A DNA stretch of 64,000 nucleotides from Straminergon stramineum (Eukaryota > Streptophyta > Bryopsida > Hypnales > Calliergonaceae): assembly GCA_963920665.1 (NCBI GenBank), contig OY987265.1:16187001-16251000 (forward strand). The letters are read 5' to 3'. The notes beneath the pieces are model-generated. The model did not search any database. It was not told where the DNA came from and saw only the letters and a list, made by a program, of their open reading frames with translations. Both the position numbers and the translations under genes were made by a program. Below, one piece after another: positions 12,667 through 25,065 of this stretch (position 1 is the stretch's first letter; each line of letters begins with the position of its first letter).

Positions 12667-13038
12667 CCCCTAAACGACGCGGTGGACGTTTTGTGTCCGA
12701 TGGATGTCAGAAAAGCGATTTGGAGGATGTAAACAAGCTGTTTTTCATCCGTTCTTTTTTTAATTGCGATCGTGTAGAAAGAAGTTGTCATGAAAACCCA
12801 GAATCAGACTCATTGAATGCTTTCTTATTTTTCGGTATGCCAAATTGTGTGAAGACAGTTGAGGATGATGATAGGTTGCATGCTGCCCTTTCTTCAATTA
12901 CCGACTGGGCAACCTCACTGTTGCACTTGCCTGCCATTGAACAACGCAAGAATAGTGCCTTTTTTTGCGGTCAACACTGAAGTTGTTACTATTCACTACC
13001 CGCGTCTCCCCCACAGTGTCTAGCCTGGCGTTTAGGGG
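12667..13038. mobile_element. piggyBac-type MITE (372 bp), TTAA flanks
   Basis: The element starts CCCCTAAACGACGC and ends with the reverse complement of CCCCTAAACGCCAGG. It is flanked by TTAA at 12663-12666 and 13039-13042. Its interior block TTTTTCATCCGTT followed by a T-run is shared with the element at 46382-47478. A 117-codon frame crosses the left end but is not a gene. It lies about 300-500 bp upstream of the start of the clathrin light chain transcription unit and could influence that promoter; this is inference. Confidence 0.85.
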
Positions 13039-13336
13039 TTAAGGTGCCAACAAATTTTAGGAAAAGAAAAGAAAAATGAAAAAATAATTATATCTCTTCC
13101 TTGAAACACAATCATCGATGGTTCCCGCAGCAATGCGAAGCCCTAGCTATAGATTTTAAAATTCTTTTAAGGGGTAAAGGGTTAACAAACTGAAAAAGGT
13201 CACACTAATTACATCGAGCCTGTATATCTTTCTTAGAACCCCCTTGACTGGGCACGCTGCCGTGAGACGCCAACTGCCGCGCGTCCACGATTTCCTCCAA
13301 TCATTCGCCTGCACGGCTGACGAAGAACTTCCATAA

Positions 13337-13536
13337 GTGCGCACGATATTCATCCATCCATCATCACCATTCATCTACCAGAGACATCATTCATCCCAAC
13401 GGAAGTCGTCTGGAACGCTCGACCCTGGAACTCATGCCTTCTCTTCGCAACGCGGACCGTCTCTTCCCTGCTTGCTGGTTTCTCGATCGCGCGCATTTCG
13501 ATCCCGCTCTGCGCTCTCGTGCGCCCCGAATCGCAG
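13337..13536 (+). promoter_or_regulatory. Probable promoter-proximal region and 5' UTR exon of the clathrin light chain gene
   Basis: The stretch is markedly GC-richer than the upstream DNA and ends in a good donor site (TCGCAG, then gtatct, intron from 13537). The next acceptor, tctatgtag, ends at 14679, only 32 bases before the coding ATG at 14712. This fits a non-coding first exon plus a 1143-bp 5' UTR intron, a common arrangement in plants. No clear TATA box was found, so the transcription start is not placed. Confidence 0.55.
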
Positions 13537-14711
13537 GTATCTACCCTTTCATCGTCATCTACGTTTCTTTTCTGGTTCGTTTGATACCTTTCTCGAAGTT
13601 TTTGGTGCTGAAATGGGCTTGTAGTCGTTGTTGAGGGTTACACATTGGGGTTTGGTCGATGTGGACATGCGTGATGCGGCGGGGGGTATTGGTGGAGGAG
13701 TAATGAAGCTTGGATCTGTCGTTTGCGGTTGTAGGGGATTCCTGGCAGTCTGGTTTGGAGTTTTCCTCAGCTAGGGTTGCTGGGAAGGATCGTTCGCATT
13801 TTAAGGACCTAGTTGTGGTAGGATTCCGGTGTTGGAATCTCGTTTTGTAGTGAGTGTTACATTGTCGAGGTCAGCAAGGTGGATCATGATTGTTGGCATT
13901 GTTTGCTGTGGTCATTATGAGATTTGCATTTTTCTACTTCTTAGGTGCGTTACTGTTTTGGTACTCTTCGCGTATTGGTTCTGTAATATCCTTCTGTGCG
14001 ATTGACTCTAGATTTTAACTCTATTATTTTCATGTGAAACTGGACCATTTGTTTTGCCTTAACTGGACACAGATGATTGTGTCGTGAGCTAGTCAATTGC
14101 GCTGCTAGTGTTTGCTTTTGTTCCTGCACTCGGGTATTTTTTTGATTTGATGTGTTTCTCGGCGAGCTCCGGAGTACTGTTTATAAGAGTTAGAGATGGT
14201 GTGACGATTTTCCCGGAGGTTGCATGTTGGTGAAGTCTGGTGAAAAAATTCCGACTGAAGAATTTTGCGAAGATTGAAGTGTAGTAGGGAAATGAGAGTA
14301 CCTTTGGTGTTTAATGTGGATCAGTACGATTTTCTGCATTTTCTTGAATCCAGATACATGATAGAGAGTATTAGATCTTGAACGCTCAGGAAACTTGATC
14401 AATACGTCTATGTGTACCGGCTACGCGTACTGTCTTCAGGACCCTTCACTTACATGGGACACTCTCCTCGAAGGTTTTGCAATATAGATCTGTCCAACTG
14501 GCGTGCAATCTTGAGTTCAATTATGGCAGCACAGGAAGTTGGGCTTCCTGTTACCGATGAATGTTTCCCACATTGCTTAGTTGACATGATTCTGTATTTG
14601 TTGGATTCCAATATGTTACATGAAGCTGATTGGATATTTGTATATCCTTTTCGTGACTGAATTCCTGTGTTCTATGTAGGATTTTCCAAGGCCTAGATAT
14701 ATATCGCAAGT

Positions 14712-16212
14712 ATGGCCTACGAAGCTTACTCAGGTGGTGGTGATGACCTAAGTGAGTTCAGCAGCTTTGACAGCTCAGCTCGGTTTGACAGCTCTAGGTT
14801 GGACTCTGCTCGATTCGACAGCTCGTTTCGAGCACCTGATGACTTCAAGCCTGATCATTTTGGACTAGATGACAACAAGGAAGGCTTTGATGACTTCAAG
14901 GGAGCGTCTCACGGTTATGACCACCCCGCTCCAATCTATGAGAATGAAGAGTCGGCCCCCGGAATGCCTGGCATGTATGGTTTTGGTTCTGAGTCACCCT
15001 CAGAATTTCCTCAGAGAGATTACTCAGCTCCAGATTATACTCCTGAATTCCCCTCTGGTCAAGGAGAGGAGGTCTACAACAAAGAGTTGGATGAGGACTT
15101 GTTTGGTGGAGCTAACGGCGGGCCAATGCTGCCCCCACCCGAGGAGATGCAGGAGGAAGGACATCTTCTTCGGCAATGGAAGAGGTAATTCTCTTCTAAT
15201 TATACATGATCCATGTGCTGTACTGCTTTTCTTGTTTTTCTTCCTTCGTATGTCGCAGTGTAGGAATATTTCCAGGGTTTCTTTGGAAAGTATGATATGA
15301 TATCTGTAGTTAATGCGACAAAGACAATACTAGAAATTGATCTGCTTTCTCAAATCAGAGAGAATGCGGAACGTCTTCAAGAGAAGGAGCGCGTTGAGAA
15401 GGAGAAACTGCAGCAGATTATCGATGATGCTGATGACTACAAGGACAAGCACAAGTCTAAGCGTGAAGCCAACCGTGAGGCGCAGATGAAGTCAAATCGT
15501 GACAAGGAATTGGTATTTCACTCTTCCCTGATATTCGTCATGGCTTACTTCAATGTTAAATGCTTTGGTTGCAGCAATCTCTCGGGATGAGATGAGAGCC
15601 TTTCGGATGTGGTAGGTTTAAAGTCGTTTTTGCTTTTTTTGGAGAGCTTTGGCTGTACTCTGTCCTTTCACTTCAGGCAGATTTGATACACATGGAAACG
15701 GCTGATGAGCAATGTTTCATCCCGGGATGTTGGTTGGGCAGGCCTACCATGCTGACCAAGAGCACTTCCACAAAACTGCTGGCAAGCAGTACTGGAAGGC
15801 AGTGGCTGAACTTGTCCCGAAGGAGCTGCCAGCATCTCTAGAGCCCAAGGGCCGACAAATGAAAGAGAAGAAGGAGAAGAAGTCTACGTTTGTGGCTCTT
15901 CCTGGGCCGAAGCCAGGCAGGGCCACTGACATGGGGCGGTTCCGGCAGGTTCTTCTGAAGCTCAAGCACAATCCCCCTGCACATATGATTCCGCCTCCAC
16001 CACCACCACCCAAGCCTGAGGCCAAGGAAGGCGCTAAGGATGGCGCCAAGGGTGCACAGATTGAAGAGGTCAAGGAAGGTGACAAGGGAAAAGAGAATTC
16101 TCCAGCTGAAGGAGAATCAGCAGCGGATCCTTCCAAAGCAGCACCTGAGGCTCCTGCCACACCTGAGCAGCCGCAAGAAGAACTAACCAGTGGGCTCATT
16201 TCTGTATCTTGA
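14712..16212 (+). CDS. CLC: Clathrin light chain
   Basis: Three coding exons are proposed: 14712-15184, 15359-15512 and 15742-16212, with GT-AG introns and phases that join cleanly to 365 codons. Clathrin light chains bind the heavy chain through a central helix and regulate coat assembly on vesicles at the plasma membrane and trans-Golgi. The N-terminus is acidic and disordered, with a run of RFDSS/RLDSA repeats at residues 20-36 and a glycine/proline-rich middle. The conserved core starts at the first junction (WKRENAERLQ), continues through the heptad-rich KERVEKEKLQQIIDDADDYK, and ends with FHKTAGKQYWKAVAELVP, which matches the family signature. The tail has a PPPPPPP run, then Lys/Glu/Ala-rich low complexity. 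At 365 residues it is longer than Arabidopsis paralogues (about 260-340). The start is the first ATG after the 5' UTR acceptor. Confidence 0.93.
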
Positions 16213-18040
16213 GAAGTGCGGCTTCTCTCAATTTTTCACCGTTGAATAGATCAGCCTAGGTGTATGCAGTTAGTTGTTTTGAACTTCAAAGTTGAGTTGC
16301 GAATGCATTGGTTCCAGGTGCTTCTTATTTAGTACATTTTGTTTATCATTTGTATGTCGATTCACCCTGTGAGTGAAATTTTTCATGTTCTAAGGCTTTC
16401 AAGTCAAGATTTTTCTTCTTGTTCATGTACATGTTGATTGTATGTACACGATGGTGTCGACAGCTGCTTTCATTGGATCCTTCACTTTACTCATCCTTGA
16501 GGACTGGCACTGCTTACGCACCGCCCAGGATCCCAGAATCCAAATCTTTCTTCATACATTTCAAACAAGTTCCCGAGAATACAGTGTTGCATGCCCTACT
16601 TGCTAGAGATTCTAGGTGGTGGAAAATGTTTTGATTTCGACGGTCGTGTATTTTATTCGGCAGACGTCTTGTCGACAGTGATAATCTACACCACAGATAA
16701 TGAGTTCGAACCTGCTCCAAAATTGATATTGGAGCACCAGAAGTTTAGTTAAGATTGCGAAGTGTGCGGCGTTCGCTGTTTCTCACCCTCTGTTTTGCGA
16801 CTCATTATGATTCTGCCATCTTCTGGCTCCTGTTGTTTCTTGCCTGACAGCCAGGTGCGTGTTCCTTTTTAACTGAGGTTGAGGCACCAGTAGCCGATCT
16901 TTTAAGCAATTTTGGAGCAGATCATGAGCAGTATGGGGTGGTGTATGAGGTGGTGGAAATTTTTCCCATGTAGGAAGATAGGAAATATGGGGATTGCAAA
17001 ATTTTCAGAATTTTATTCCTTGAAATGACTGAATTTTGGGAGCCATAAAGTATTCATGATCCATAGCCAATGTCTAGACTCTTCCAATTTTGATCATTCC
17101 ATAACTATTTTCCCGCTCACTACTTTAGGACATGTATCAAAACCTTTTTAGTCCCAACCTTGAAATGGACCAAAAAAAAACATTCCAAGCTTCGGTTGAA
17201 AATTTGTTCTAACCCTTGGTTGGAAACATTGCACCCTATAAGTTGGGTACTATGTGTGGTTGAAAATTGATGCTTCTACCTTAGTAATTCCATGCAGGAA
17301 CTCTACATTGTATTAAATGAAGTCTTTCAACGCACATAACCATGTTCCATGGCCCATCATCCATGGACCCAATGTCATGCACCATGCCGTAAGTTGACAT
17401 GCACCATGCATGATGCTATATGACCTTGTGTTTTGCATTGGCTTATATCTTTTAGACTAGTGTTTTGCAGTGGCATTATGGTTTAGGTGATATTAGGATT
17501 TTGGTAGTGTTAGGATTTTGGCAATTGAGGGTTTCAATGGCTTAGGGTTACAATGGTGCTTCGCCCTAGTTTTTCGGCAATTCTCTTTTTTCTATTGCTT
17601 TGCCTGTTTGTCAATGTTTTGATGATGGCTTTTCTGATCATTTACATATTGTTGCTACGCCTATTTTTTTGTTTGTTGTAGGGATGCTTCAAATAGGTCG
17701 GTGTAGGTTTTGTATTGCCCCAAATTCCAACATCACTCTCAATTGAGGACTTTGAGTATAATCTTTGTGTGCATGCTATTACATCATGTGGTGATATTAG
17801 AGTTTGTGTTTTTACATTTTAGTCTATGATTTCATAGTAGAAGATTGTTATATAGAGTGGTTGTAGATTATGCAATTAGCATTCCTATTGTATGAATGTT
17901 TTCTTGCATCCTTAAGTACTATTGCATATCAGTCTATAGTTCAGAACTAAGATAACTATAGAAGTCTACAACTCCAAACTCGTGTATTGTAACCATTGTT
18001 TGTTGAGTGAAGTTCCAACTATAGTTTACATGCTTTCCAT
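16213..18040. other. 3' flank of clathrin light chain, then AT-rich intergenic DNA
   Basis: The first several hundred bases are probably 3' UTR, but no single poly(A) signal was decisive. Around 16935-17250 there is weak similarity to the 399-bp MITE at 9969, too poor to call. No gene was recognised. Confidence 0.45.
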
Positions 18041-18050
18041 TTGCCTAAGT

Positions 18051-18531
18051 TGCTATGGCAAACAATGAGGTTGTAGGTGATCTCTATGTCAATGTTGACA
18101 TGCATTCCAAACTCATTGTTGGATGCATTGTTTCTTGGGATGACCTTTAAAAGGGAAAATTTCAAGTGCAGCTTCATGCCATTGAAAAAAAGATCCAATG
18201 TCCACTTATAAGGCCCATATGCAAAGCAAACTTGTTGTGGGAGCTGCAAGAGACACACCTAATCTATTGACTACAGGAGAACAACAAGAAAGATCTAGTA
18301 GTAGCTCAATAGTGTTTCATCCCAACTAATAGGGTAGCAGACTTCAAACACCGGATGGAAAATAACAACAAAGGATTCATCTTCAAGTATGTCAAGATAT
18401 GTACAAAAGCAACAAATGAACATGATGCTTTCAAGGCTATTGAAACTACTCCAAAAGATGTGACCTAGTACAAGTTCCTCTTCCATGCTCTAAATTACTA
18501 CTCGTCCATTTTTGTTCCATTATTCCTCTAA
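18051..18531 (+). pseudogene. Broken reading frame of unknown function, copy 1
   Basis: One plus-strand frame runs from ATGGCAAACAATGAG for about 160 codons and is interrupted only by scattered stops after SWDDL, THLIY, VVAQ and KDVT. It reads like real protein, with segments such as DLYVNVDMHSKLIVGCIVSW and KYVKICTKATNEHDAFKAIE. A second degraded copy of the distal part lies on the opposite strand at 26118-26340, including the shared RVADF and YVKI.TK blocks. Recurrence on both sides of the copia element suggests a mobile or duplicated gene. I do not recognise the family. Confidence 0.45.
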
Positions 18532-19320
18532 AATGTATAGGGTTACCAACTGCTTTGTCCTTCTTTATTTTTTCTAAAGCTACCACTACCAATACAATCG
18601 GCAAGAACACATTGTGAACATGGGGGGATCACTGCGTTAAAAAAATAAGGATATAGGTTTGAACGACCACTATTTTATAGGGGGGTATGAATTAAATTTT
18701 TTTTTTACATGCTATGATTATGTAATTTTCTAATGGGACCTATTATTCCATATCCTATAGTACATTAAAGACGTCCAATGCCATTTTTGATATCCTATAT
18801 TATTCTAAACCTATTTATAATTTTTTGCCCCCATGTTTTTAAAATACCCTATCATTTGTTCACACGTATGTTGCTACTCCAACCACTCACTACCCCCCCC
18901 AAAAAAAAATGTGAATGTTAAAACAATTACTTCATTGTTGCTATTGAAGAAAAGACTTGAGGTTGTAGTTGCCTCCATTGCGAAGACTAGATGTCCATGG
19001 ATAGATGGACCCGTCCATTACATCTCAACCAATGTTGCATGTATGCCCCATGCCCCATGTATGAATTCAAATATAACTTCAGAAGGCCATATTCGTTATA
19101 TTGAGACTTTTTGCAGATTTTGAGACAAAATGCTAGTTACTGGAAAATTCATTTAAAAAAATAGTAATTGAAGCCAAAAATAAATAATGCTCAAATAGTG
19201 ATCCTCTAATGAAATTTTAAAAGTTGTTGTTGTCACCTATTTATAAAAAAATACCAGTAAAGAGATAAAACAGTTTATCCTTGAGTCAAGGATAAAATTG
19301 AGACTATGAAAGGTCTCAAT

Positions 19321-19521
19321 ATAACAAATATGGCCTTTTAGTAGAATATAGAGATGTAATTAGATGCAGTAGACTCAAAAAAGACACAAATGTACCCACA
19401 TATTTGTGGTTGAATAATAATAATAATGCATTAAAGAAAGAATAGAGAACATAGATATACAACTATTCTATAATGAATGAATAAATAGTTTGAGGTGGAT
19501 GGACATAATTTTGTGTCAACA
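19321..19521 (-). repeat. 3' LTR of the copia element
   Basis: On the minus strand it starts TGTTGACACAAAATT and is preceded by a purine-rich tract (GATGTAGGGGAGTTT, 19522-19536) that fits the polypurine tract. It is diverged from the 5' LTR by many substitutions and small indels, so the insertion is old. Confidence 0.75.
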
Positions 19522-20028
19522 AAACTCCCCTACATCAAGTTAAGTAGTTAACCCTAACAATACTAAACTCAGTACATCATACAAATATCATAATAGAAAC
19601 ACTGTGATGTTGCACGTTCAATTCTTTAGTCTTTTGAGTTTTAGGCAGTAGTATAATCCTTCAATAATGTCAATGTTGGACATGATTTTGTTGGTTCTTG
19701 TCTTGATTCTTCTTCAACGTGTCTTTGATTTGAAACTTGAAGTCTTATTGTCAACTTTTGGAGGATATCATTGTAAGATACACCAAAAGACGGAATCCCA
19801 ATCAGTAGATGTATTAGAGAATGAAGGCAATGGCGGTGTGCTTGTTCAAGTTCCTATTGTTAGAAATTTCTCTGTAGCCAGATGGGATTTTAATCCTGGA
19901 CTTTACAATAGCTATCCCAAATGCAAAAAAGAAGTCAAAGGTTTTAGAGTTCTCGTGATATATCTAAGAACAGGATTTGCAGCATCTATGTGTGGCACTT
20001 AGGGATCATACATGGATTTGCTCAATAT

Positions 20029-21867
20029 TCACATTGCAAAGAGGATTTGGGGCTTTGTATTCACTAAATAAATGAGCTTGCCTACTAGGTGATGAAATTT
20101 TCTTGCATCAACCCTTGGTGACTCTTTTTCTTCTTCAAGGTGCAAACCTTCATGCCTCAGCACTACAACAAGTGTACACACTGACATATCAAATTCCTCT
20201 AGAATTTGAGATTCGTAAATCTTCTGAGAAACTAAGATAAGAAGATACTTTGGTTGGAGCAAATGAATTCTATTCCAAGGTAGTAGTTTACACCACCTAG
20301 ATTAGTCATTTCAAAACGTTGCAAGAGTTTTTGTTTAACCCCTAAAGGACCAAATGGTGTTTTTTGGCAACATAGCGATTTTGGGCAGCTCATTACGAGT
20401 GGAATTTTTATTTTTTTCTTTGAAATTTTCACACAACATGTGCCCGAGGAGTAGCTTTAAGACCCAATAATTTTCATAACTTTTGAATATATGGTTAAAA
20501 AATTATTGTATAATATGTTGTTTTTATTGCTCGGCGGGCAACCTAGGCAGCAAAAAAAATTCTTTAAAAATCACTTTTTTTTAAAATAAAAATTTGAAAT
20601 TTAATTTCCTGATTTTTATATACATGGAAAGCTTTGAATCATTCCATTTTGATTTATGAGATTAAAGTTATGAAGAGTTTTAGTTGTGGGTAGTTTGTGG
20701 GTAGTAGTGGAATTTCTACTCTAAAATAAACTTTGAAGACCTTTATTTCACTCAATTTTTAATATTTTGGGAAAGAAATAAAAATGTGAGGTGTAGATTG
20801 TTTATTACAACAATTTCACCATTGGGATTGGCATTTTTCAATTCCATAAATAAATTATTAACAATTTAATATTTTGAATCACTCTCTACTTCTTTCAACT
20901 TACTATTGTTTTCCTATATGTTGTACAATTCCAAATGATCTAAAATTTTTCAAGCATGTAGCCAACATGACTTGAAGAATGAATCCAAAGAGTTACAACC
21001 ATTTTGAACATTTTTTCATAATGATCTGACCTTGTGGAGTGCATCTGCCCGGATTTTTGCAGGGCCAAAAAATGGCTTTTTGTCACTTGAAATGCTAATA
21101 TCTTGCAATCCAAACGGTGGAAATTTCTGAAATTTTTACCACAACTTCCCAAAACAGCTTACTACAAGATCCTACGGTTGCATTTGTCCAAAAATGTATT
21201 TTTTCTAAAATTTGGTACTTGTACTAGAGATGACAGTTTTGGAGGGTTTTTGGTGAAAACATAGTCAAATACCTTTAGGGGTTAAGACTACAAATCCTAT
21301 CGCTATCAAATCTAGTCACCAATAAATCATCCACATATAAAATAAGTATAATAATTCCTTTGCTAATTGTATGTAAAAAAGGCTATAATCAGACTCTTTG
21401 TGTAATAAGCCTTGTTCCAATAAGAAGTCATTTATTTTTTTGAACCAAATTTGAGGTGACTAGCATAAGCCGTATAGTGACTTCATGAGTTTGCACACCT
21501 TGTTTGTTGTAGAAGCGTAGTAAAATCCTTTAGGAACCTCCATGTAAACTATTTTCTTTAAGTCTCCATTCAAGAAAGCTATCACAGTATCAAGATGCAC
21601 AAGTATCCTATCATTGTTAGCCACTAATGCAATAACCATGTAGACTACCTTCCGTTTTGCTACTAGGGCAAAAACTTCGTCAATGTCTATGCCTTTTGTC
21701 TGTTGAAAACCTTGAGCCACCAAATGAGCTTTAAGTTTGGAAGGTTGACCTTTATCTCCTATATTTGTCTTATAAATCCATCTAGCTATCATTGGTTTGA
21801 TGCCTTGAGGCAAGTCACACAAGTCCCATGTGTAGTTTTTTAATAGTGATTCTTGCTTAGATTTCAT
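20029..21867 (-). pseudogene. copia reverse transcriptase/RNase H, interrupted by a MITE
   Basis: The frame opens with the KSKQESLLKNYTWDL block and includes KARLVAQGFQQ-like KAHLVAQGFQQTKGID, then VPKGFYY and SLYGL followed by an in-frame TAG. After a frameshift comes LILYVDDLLVTRFDSDRI, with the catalytic YVDD at 21326-21337. About 40 bp further, the frame is cut by a TTAA-flanked element (20339-21281). It resumes exactly as KQKLLQRFEMTNLGGVNYYLGI, the expected next block. An RNase H-proximal KFHHLVGKLIYLVNTKPQI follows at 20029-20262. The polymerase is dead from stops, frameshifts and the insertion. Confidence 0.88.
20339..21281. mobile_element. piggyBac-type MITE (943 bp) inserted in copia RT
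   Basis: It starts CCCCTAAAGGACCAAATGG, and the reverse complement of its 3' end starts CCCCTAAAGG. TTAA lies directly outside both ends (20335-20338 and 21282-21285). Deleting the element and one TTAA restores co-linearity of the reverse transcriptase reading across the join, which confirms the boundaries independently. Its interior is related to the element at 11489-12097. It has no coding capacity. Confidence 0.92.
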
Positions 21868-22486
21868 AGCCTCTCTTCATTTTGGGTGATTGTTAGCCTC
21901 TGTAAAGGTAAAAAGCTTAGAGGGCTCATTGATAACTCCAAAACACAATTACTCTCAATAGGTTCATTGAATTGTAGATATTCAGTGGAGGTAGAAAGAT
22001 TTGAGCTATAATTGTAGGTTCTATTGAGTAGGTGTAAGTATCTTTGAGCTTGACCGATGGTTTCTTAACATGAGGTAAGTGTAGCCTTGCTGTAGGAATT
22101 TATTCTAATATATTGGCAAGCAATGCTTTTTATGTGGGTCCACCTATTGGAAGATCAACATATATTATTTCGGAGTTATCGTCCAATTGGAATAGTGACT
22201 TTATTGATGAGGATAAGCGTGACGGTAAGGGTGATTGTACTGTAGATAAAGGTAATGGTAAAGGTAAAAAAATCTAATTTTTGTAGTAAAGGTGAAGAAT
22301 TTATTTCAGAAAGTGATGAAGCTAATCTTTTGGAAATTTTTTTGTTGAAGATATTATCTACATTACATAGGATCATGGTAGGGGCAACATTGAAGGTCTG
22401 GTTACTATGTTTGATTAATCGAATCTCACGTTGCGGGATAAGATTACTTTTCACTTAGCAAGAATCCAAATTCATAAACCTTTAGT

Positions 22487-23772
22487 CTACCCTTCATATC
22501 GTAGGAATAGACAAAGTTTGGTCTTGGCATCTAGCTTATCAAGTTGAGTTTTTCTATCCAAACATAGAACGGAAATATCAAGGATTTGGCTAAAAAGACG
22601 ATGAAATGGTATTACCTGCGACTTTGCTATAGTTGTAGAACAATTAGTGAGAAATACTGCGGTGTACATAGCCTCTATCTACGAAAATGAGGAGTTGATG
22701 ATAGTAATGACATACTCCTCACCATTTCTAGGAATTTTCTATTGGTTCTCTTTGCTATTCCATTTTGCTCTGGGGTGTTTGCATTTGTCAATTGACTTCT
22801 AATTCCAAACTCTATGCATAATTTTGAAAAATCAATGGAGAAAAATTCTCCACCTTTATCAATTTTTATTGTGGGTCCACGTGTGCTTAGTTGAAGCTCA
22901 ATCATGCTTTTAAATACTTTGAATTGCTTGAATGCTTCATGTTTGTGATAGAGGAATTTAACCCAAGTATATCAGCTATAGTTGTTGATAATTACCATAA
23001 AATATTTTAATTTGCCAAGAGACAGAACAAGTAGGGGGCCATATAGGTCAAGGTGTGATAGTTCCAATGGTGATGAAGCCCTCAAAGTACTGTGATGTGG
23101 TAAACTTTTTTTGGCTTGCTTCCCAACCTAACAATGTGCACAGAGTTCATGATAAGTGGGTATATATATGGAATACCCAAAGTCAATCTTTGTGTTGCAA
23201 TTTCGTGTAATTATCATAGCTAATATGATCCATTTTGTAATGCCATAGTTGTGTTATGGCATTATCACTTTGCACCATGTTTGCTGTGACTTCTATGTTA
23301 ATCGCTGAAAGTTTATACAATTTGTTGTTCTTGTTGCATAGTCCTTCAACCACGATCCTCTTGTTTCCTCTACTATACAAAACACATTTTTGATTGTCGA
23401 AACATGCTATTCTCCCTTTATTGGTTTATGAATCGAACCAATGGATAATAGATTCTTGCTTAGACCAAGGATAGAAAGCACTTTAGAGATATTTTTTATT
23501 TTTCTAGAAGGTAAGGTAAAATGAACAAACCCTTTTCCTACAATTTGATGGCTCTAACCATTGGCAATTTTTATACTACCATTGATTTGATCTATATTTG
23601 TGAAATTAGTGTAATCATCACTAATGTGGTATTGAGCACTAGAGTCCAAATACCATCTAGAGTTTGAATCATGAATAACAAGAGACGATATGGTAAATTC
23701 AAACATTTCATAATTATTAGAATCTTGTTGTTCTACCTCATCAGTTACAAGGCATATGTCTAGGTTTGTCAA
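22487..23772 (-). pseudogene. copia protease and integrase remnants
   Basis: In order on the minus strand: a protease block WYLDSSAQYHISDDYTNF (23554-23772), where copia normally has LDSGAT.H.; a GAG-pre-integrase block with LWHYKMDHIS (23183-23380); and an integrase core with KIDKGGEFFS and TPEQNGIAKRTNR (22675-22905), covering the second catalytic aspartate and the NG.AER region with the glutamate replaced. Frameshifts and stops separate these pieces. Confidence 0.78.
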
Positions 23773-23778
23773 GGATTC

Positions 23779-24300
23779 CTATCGGAAAATATTTGTTGAA
23801 AATTGTTTGATTCCTAGCCTTGTCCATCTATCCGCTTCTAGTTTCCTAATATCTATTCCGCATTTGGGACACGTGTCCTTGTGATGTCTAGGGTGACCGC
23901 AATAGAAGCATTGCATTTGACGACTTTGAAAACCTCCAAAAGAATTAGAATTACCTTGCATGTCGCTTTGAAAACCTTGAGGTTGACTTGCTTGCCCACC
24001 ACCATGAACGCAATTTTGTTGGTTGTTAAAGTGTGATTGTTGCCTTCCCTTCAAATATAGCACCTCTGGTTCCATCACCGTTTTCCCTATCTTCAATTGA
24101 CAACAACTTTCTTTGAGCATGAGTTATGTTTGTAGCTAGTTGATCAATTGTAGGGAACTTGCTTGCGTTGGTGAAGTTTTGAAGAAAGTAATCCTAGCTA
24201 TCTAGAAGTGCCTTCATCACAATTTGTACTAAGTTGGTACCATCGACCTCAATGCCAATGGACAACAATTGTGCTAAGTTTTAATAGAACTGAGAGAAGT
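23779..24300 (-). pseudogene. gag: copia gag with CCHC zinc knuckle
   Basis: The minus-strand frame contains CFYCGHPRHHKDTC, a perfect CX2CX4HX4C nucleocapsid knuckle that binds the element RNA. A glutamine/asparagine/glycine-rich linker (QPQGFQSDMQGNSNSFGGFQ) precedes it. Upstream gag sequence is degenerate and is split by the insertion at 24316-25065. The frame is not intact from any ATG. Confidence 0.75.
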
Positions 24301-24315
24301 AAGTTTTTACACCAA

Positions 24316-25065
24316 GGTGATTGCAAGAAATACTTCACCTTTTTGAATCAAAACCACAGTTTCTAGCCATAGGACTAATAGTACTATGCAGAACTATCAA
24401 TATTGTGTGTCAGCAATGCACCAACAAATTGCAATAGTCGATTCAAGGCACGTATAGATGTATATTGTTGATTTAATACTATGCAATACTACAGACTATA
24501 GTGGGGTATTACAAAAGCCATTGGGAGTAGAAAATAGCAAAATAGGGGTTTGTGGATCTTTTCATTTTTAGTAATTCAAAAACAATTCAAAATAATTCCA
24601 TTAAAAAATCTATGATGCTAGAGAAGATTGAGCTCACATTGCACCAAAAAATTCATGTAGGAAATTTTTTCCCTCTTCATAGCTTTTGCGCAAAGGAAGG
24701 TCACTTTGACCCTATGTGTGCAATTAACATGTTTCTATTTTCATAAAAACTCATCATCAGTCCTTGTAATGTTAGTAGACCTCCAATATACCCACTTCGT
24801 GACTTCGAATTTTCATTTCTAGGTCAAAAATAGGACTAAAAACCTCCAAAATGACCAAAATAGACATCCAATCGGGAGTAGTTTTAAAATAGTGAACTAA
24901 TTTTGAAAAATTTGAAAAAAAATCTCATAGTTTGAAATTATTGCATGTACCTTCCTTCCAAATTTCTAGGCAAACACAAAAATGATGCAAAAGTTATGAG
25001 CAAAAAAACACCCATTCAAGGGCAAGAAGACAAAAAAAATAGGGCAAGTATTTCTTGCAATCACC
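24316..25065. mobile_element. 750-bp non-autonomous element with GGTGATTGCAAG termini
   Basis: The ends are inverted copies of GGTGATTGCAAGAAATACTT. CACCAA lies directly outside both ends (24310-24315 and 25066-25071), a perfect 6-bp direct repeat. A related element in the opposite orientation lies at 46504-47220, where it sits inside a piggyBac-type MITE. It interrupts the gag region of the copia element. The superfamily is not recognised, and short interior frames look fortuitous. Confidence 0.72.

Noticed and set aside
12627..12980. 117-codon plus-strand frame that looks like a small cysteine-containing protein
   Set aside because: It crosses the left boundary of a TTAA-flanked MITE (12667), so it is chance coding across a transposon end.
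15744..16199. 151-codon minus-strand frame
   Set aside because: Shadow of clathrin light chain exon 3; the proline and lysine codons of the sense strand give an artificial Gly/Leu/Ser-rich reading.
16935..17250. Possible third copy of the AGGGAGCC MITE
   Set aside because: Only short AT-rich blocks align and neither terminus is present; this may be background similarity.
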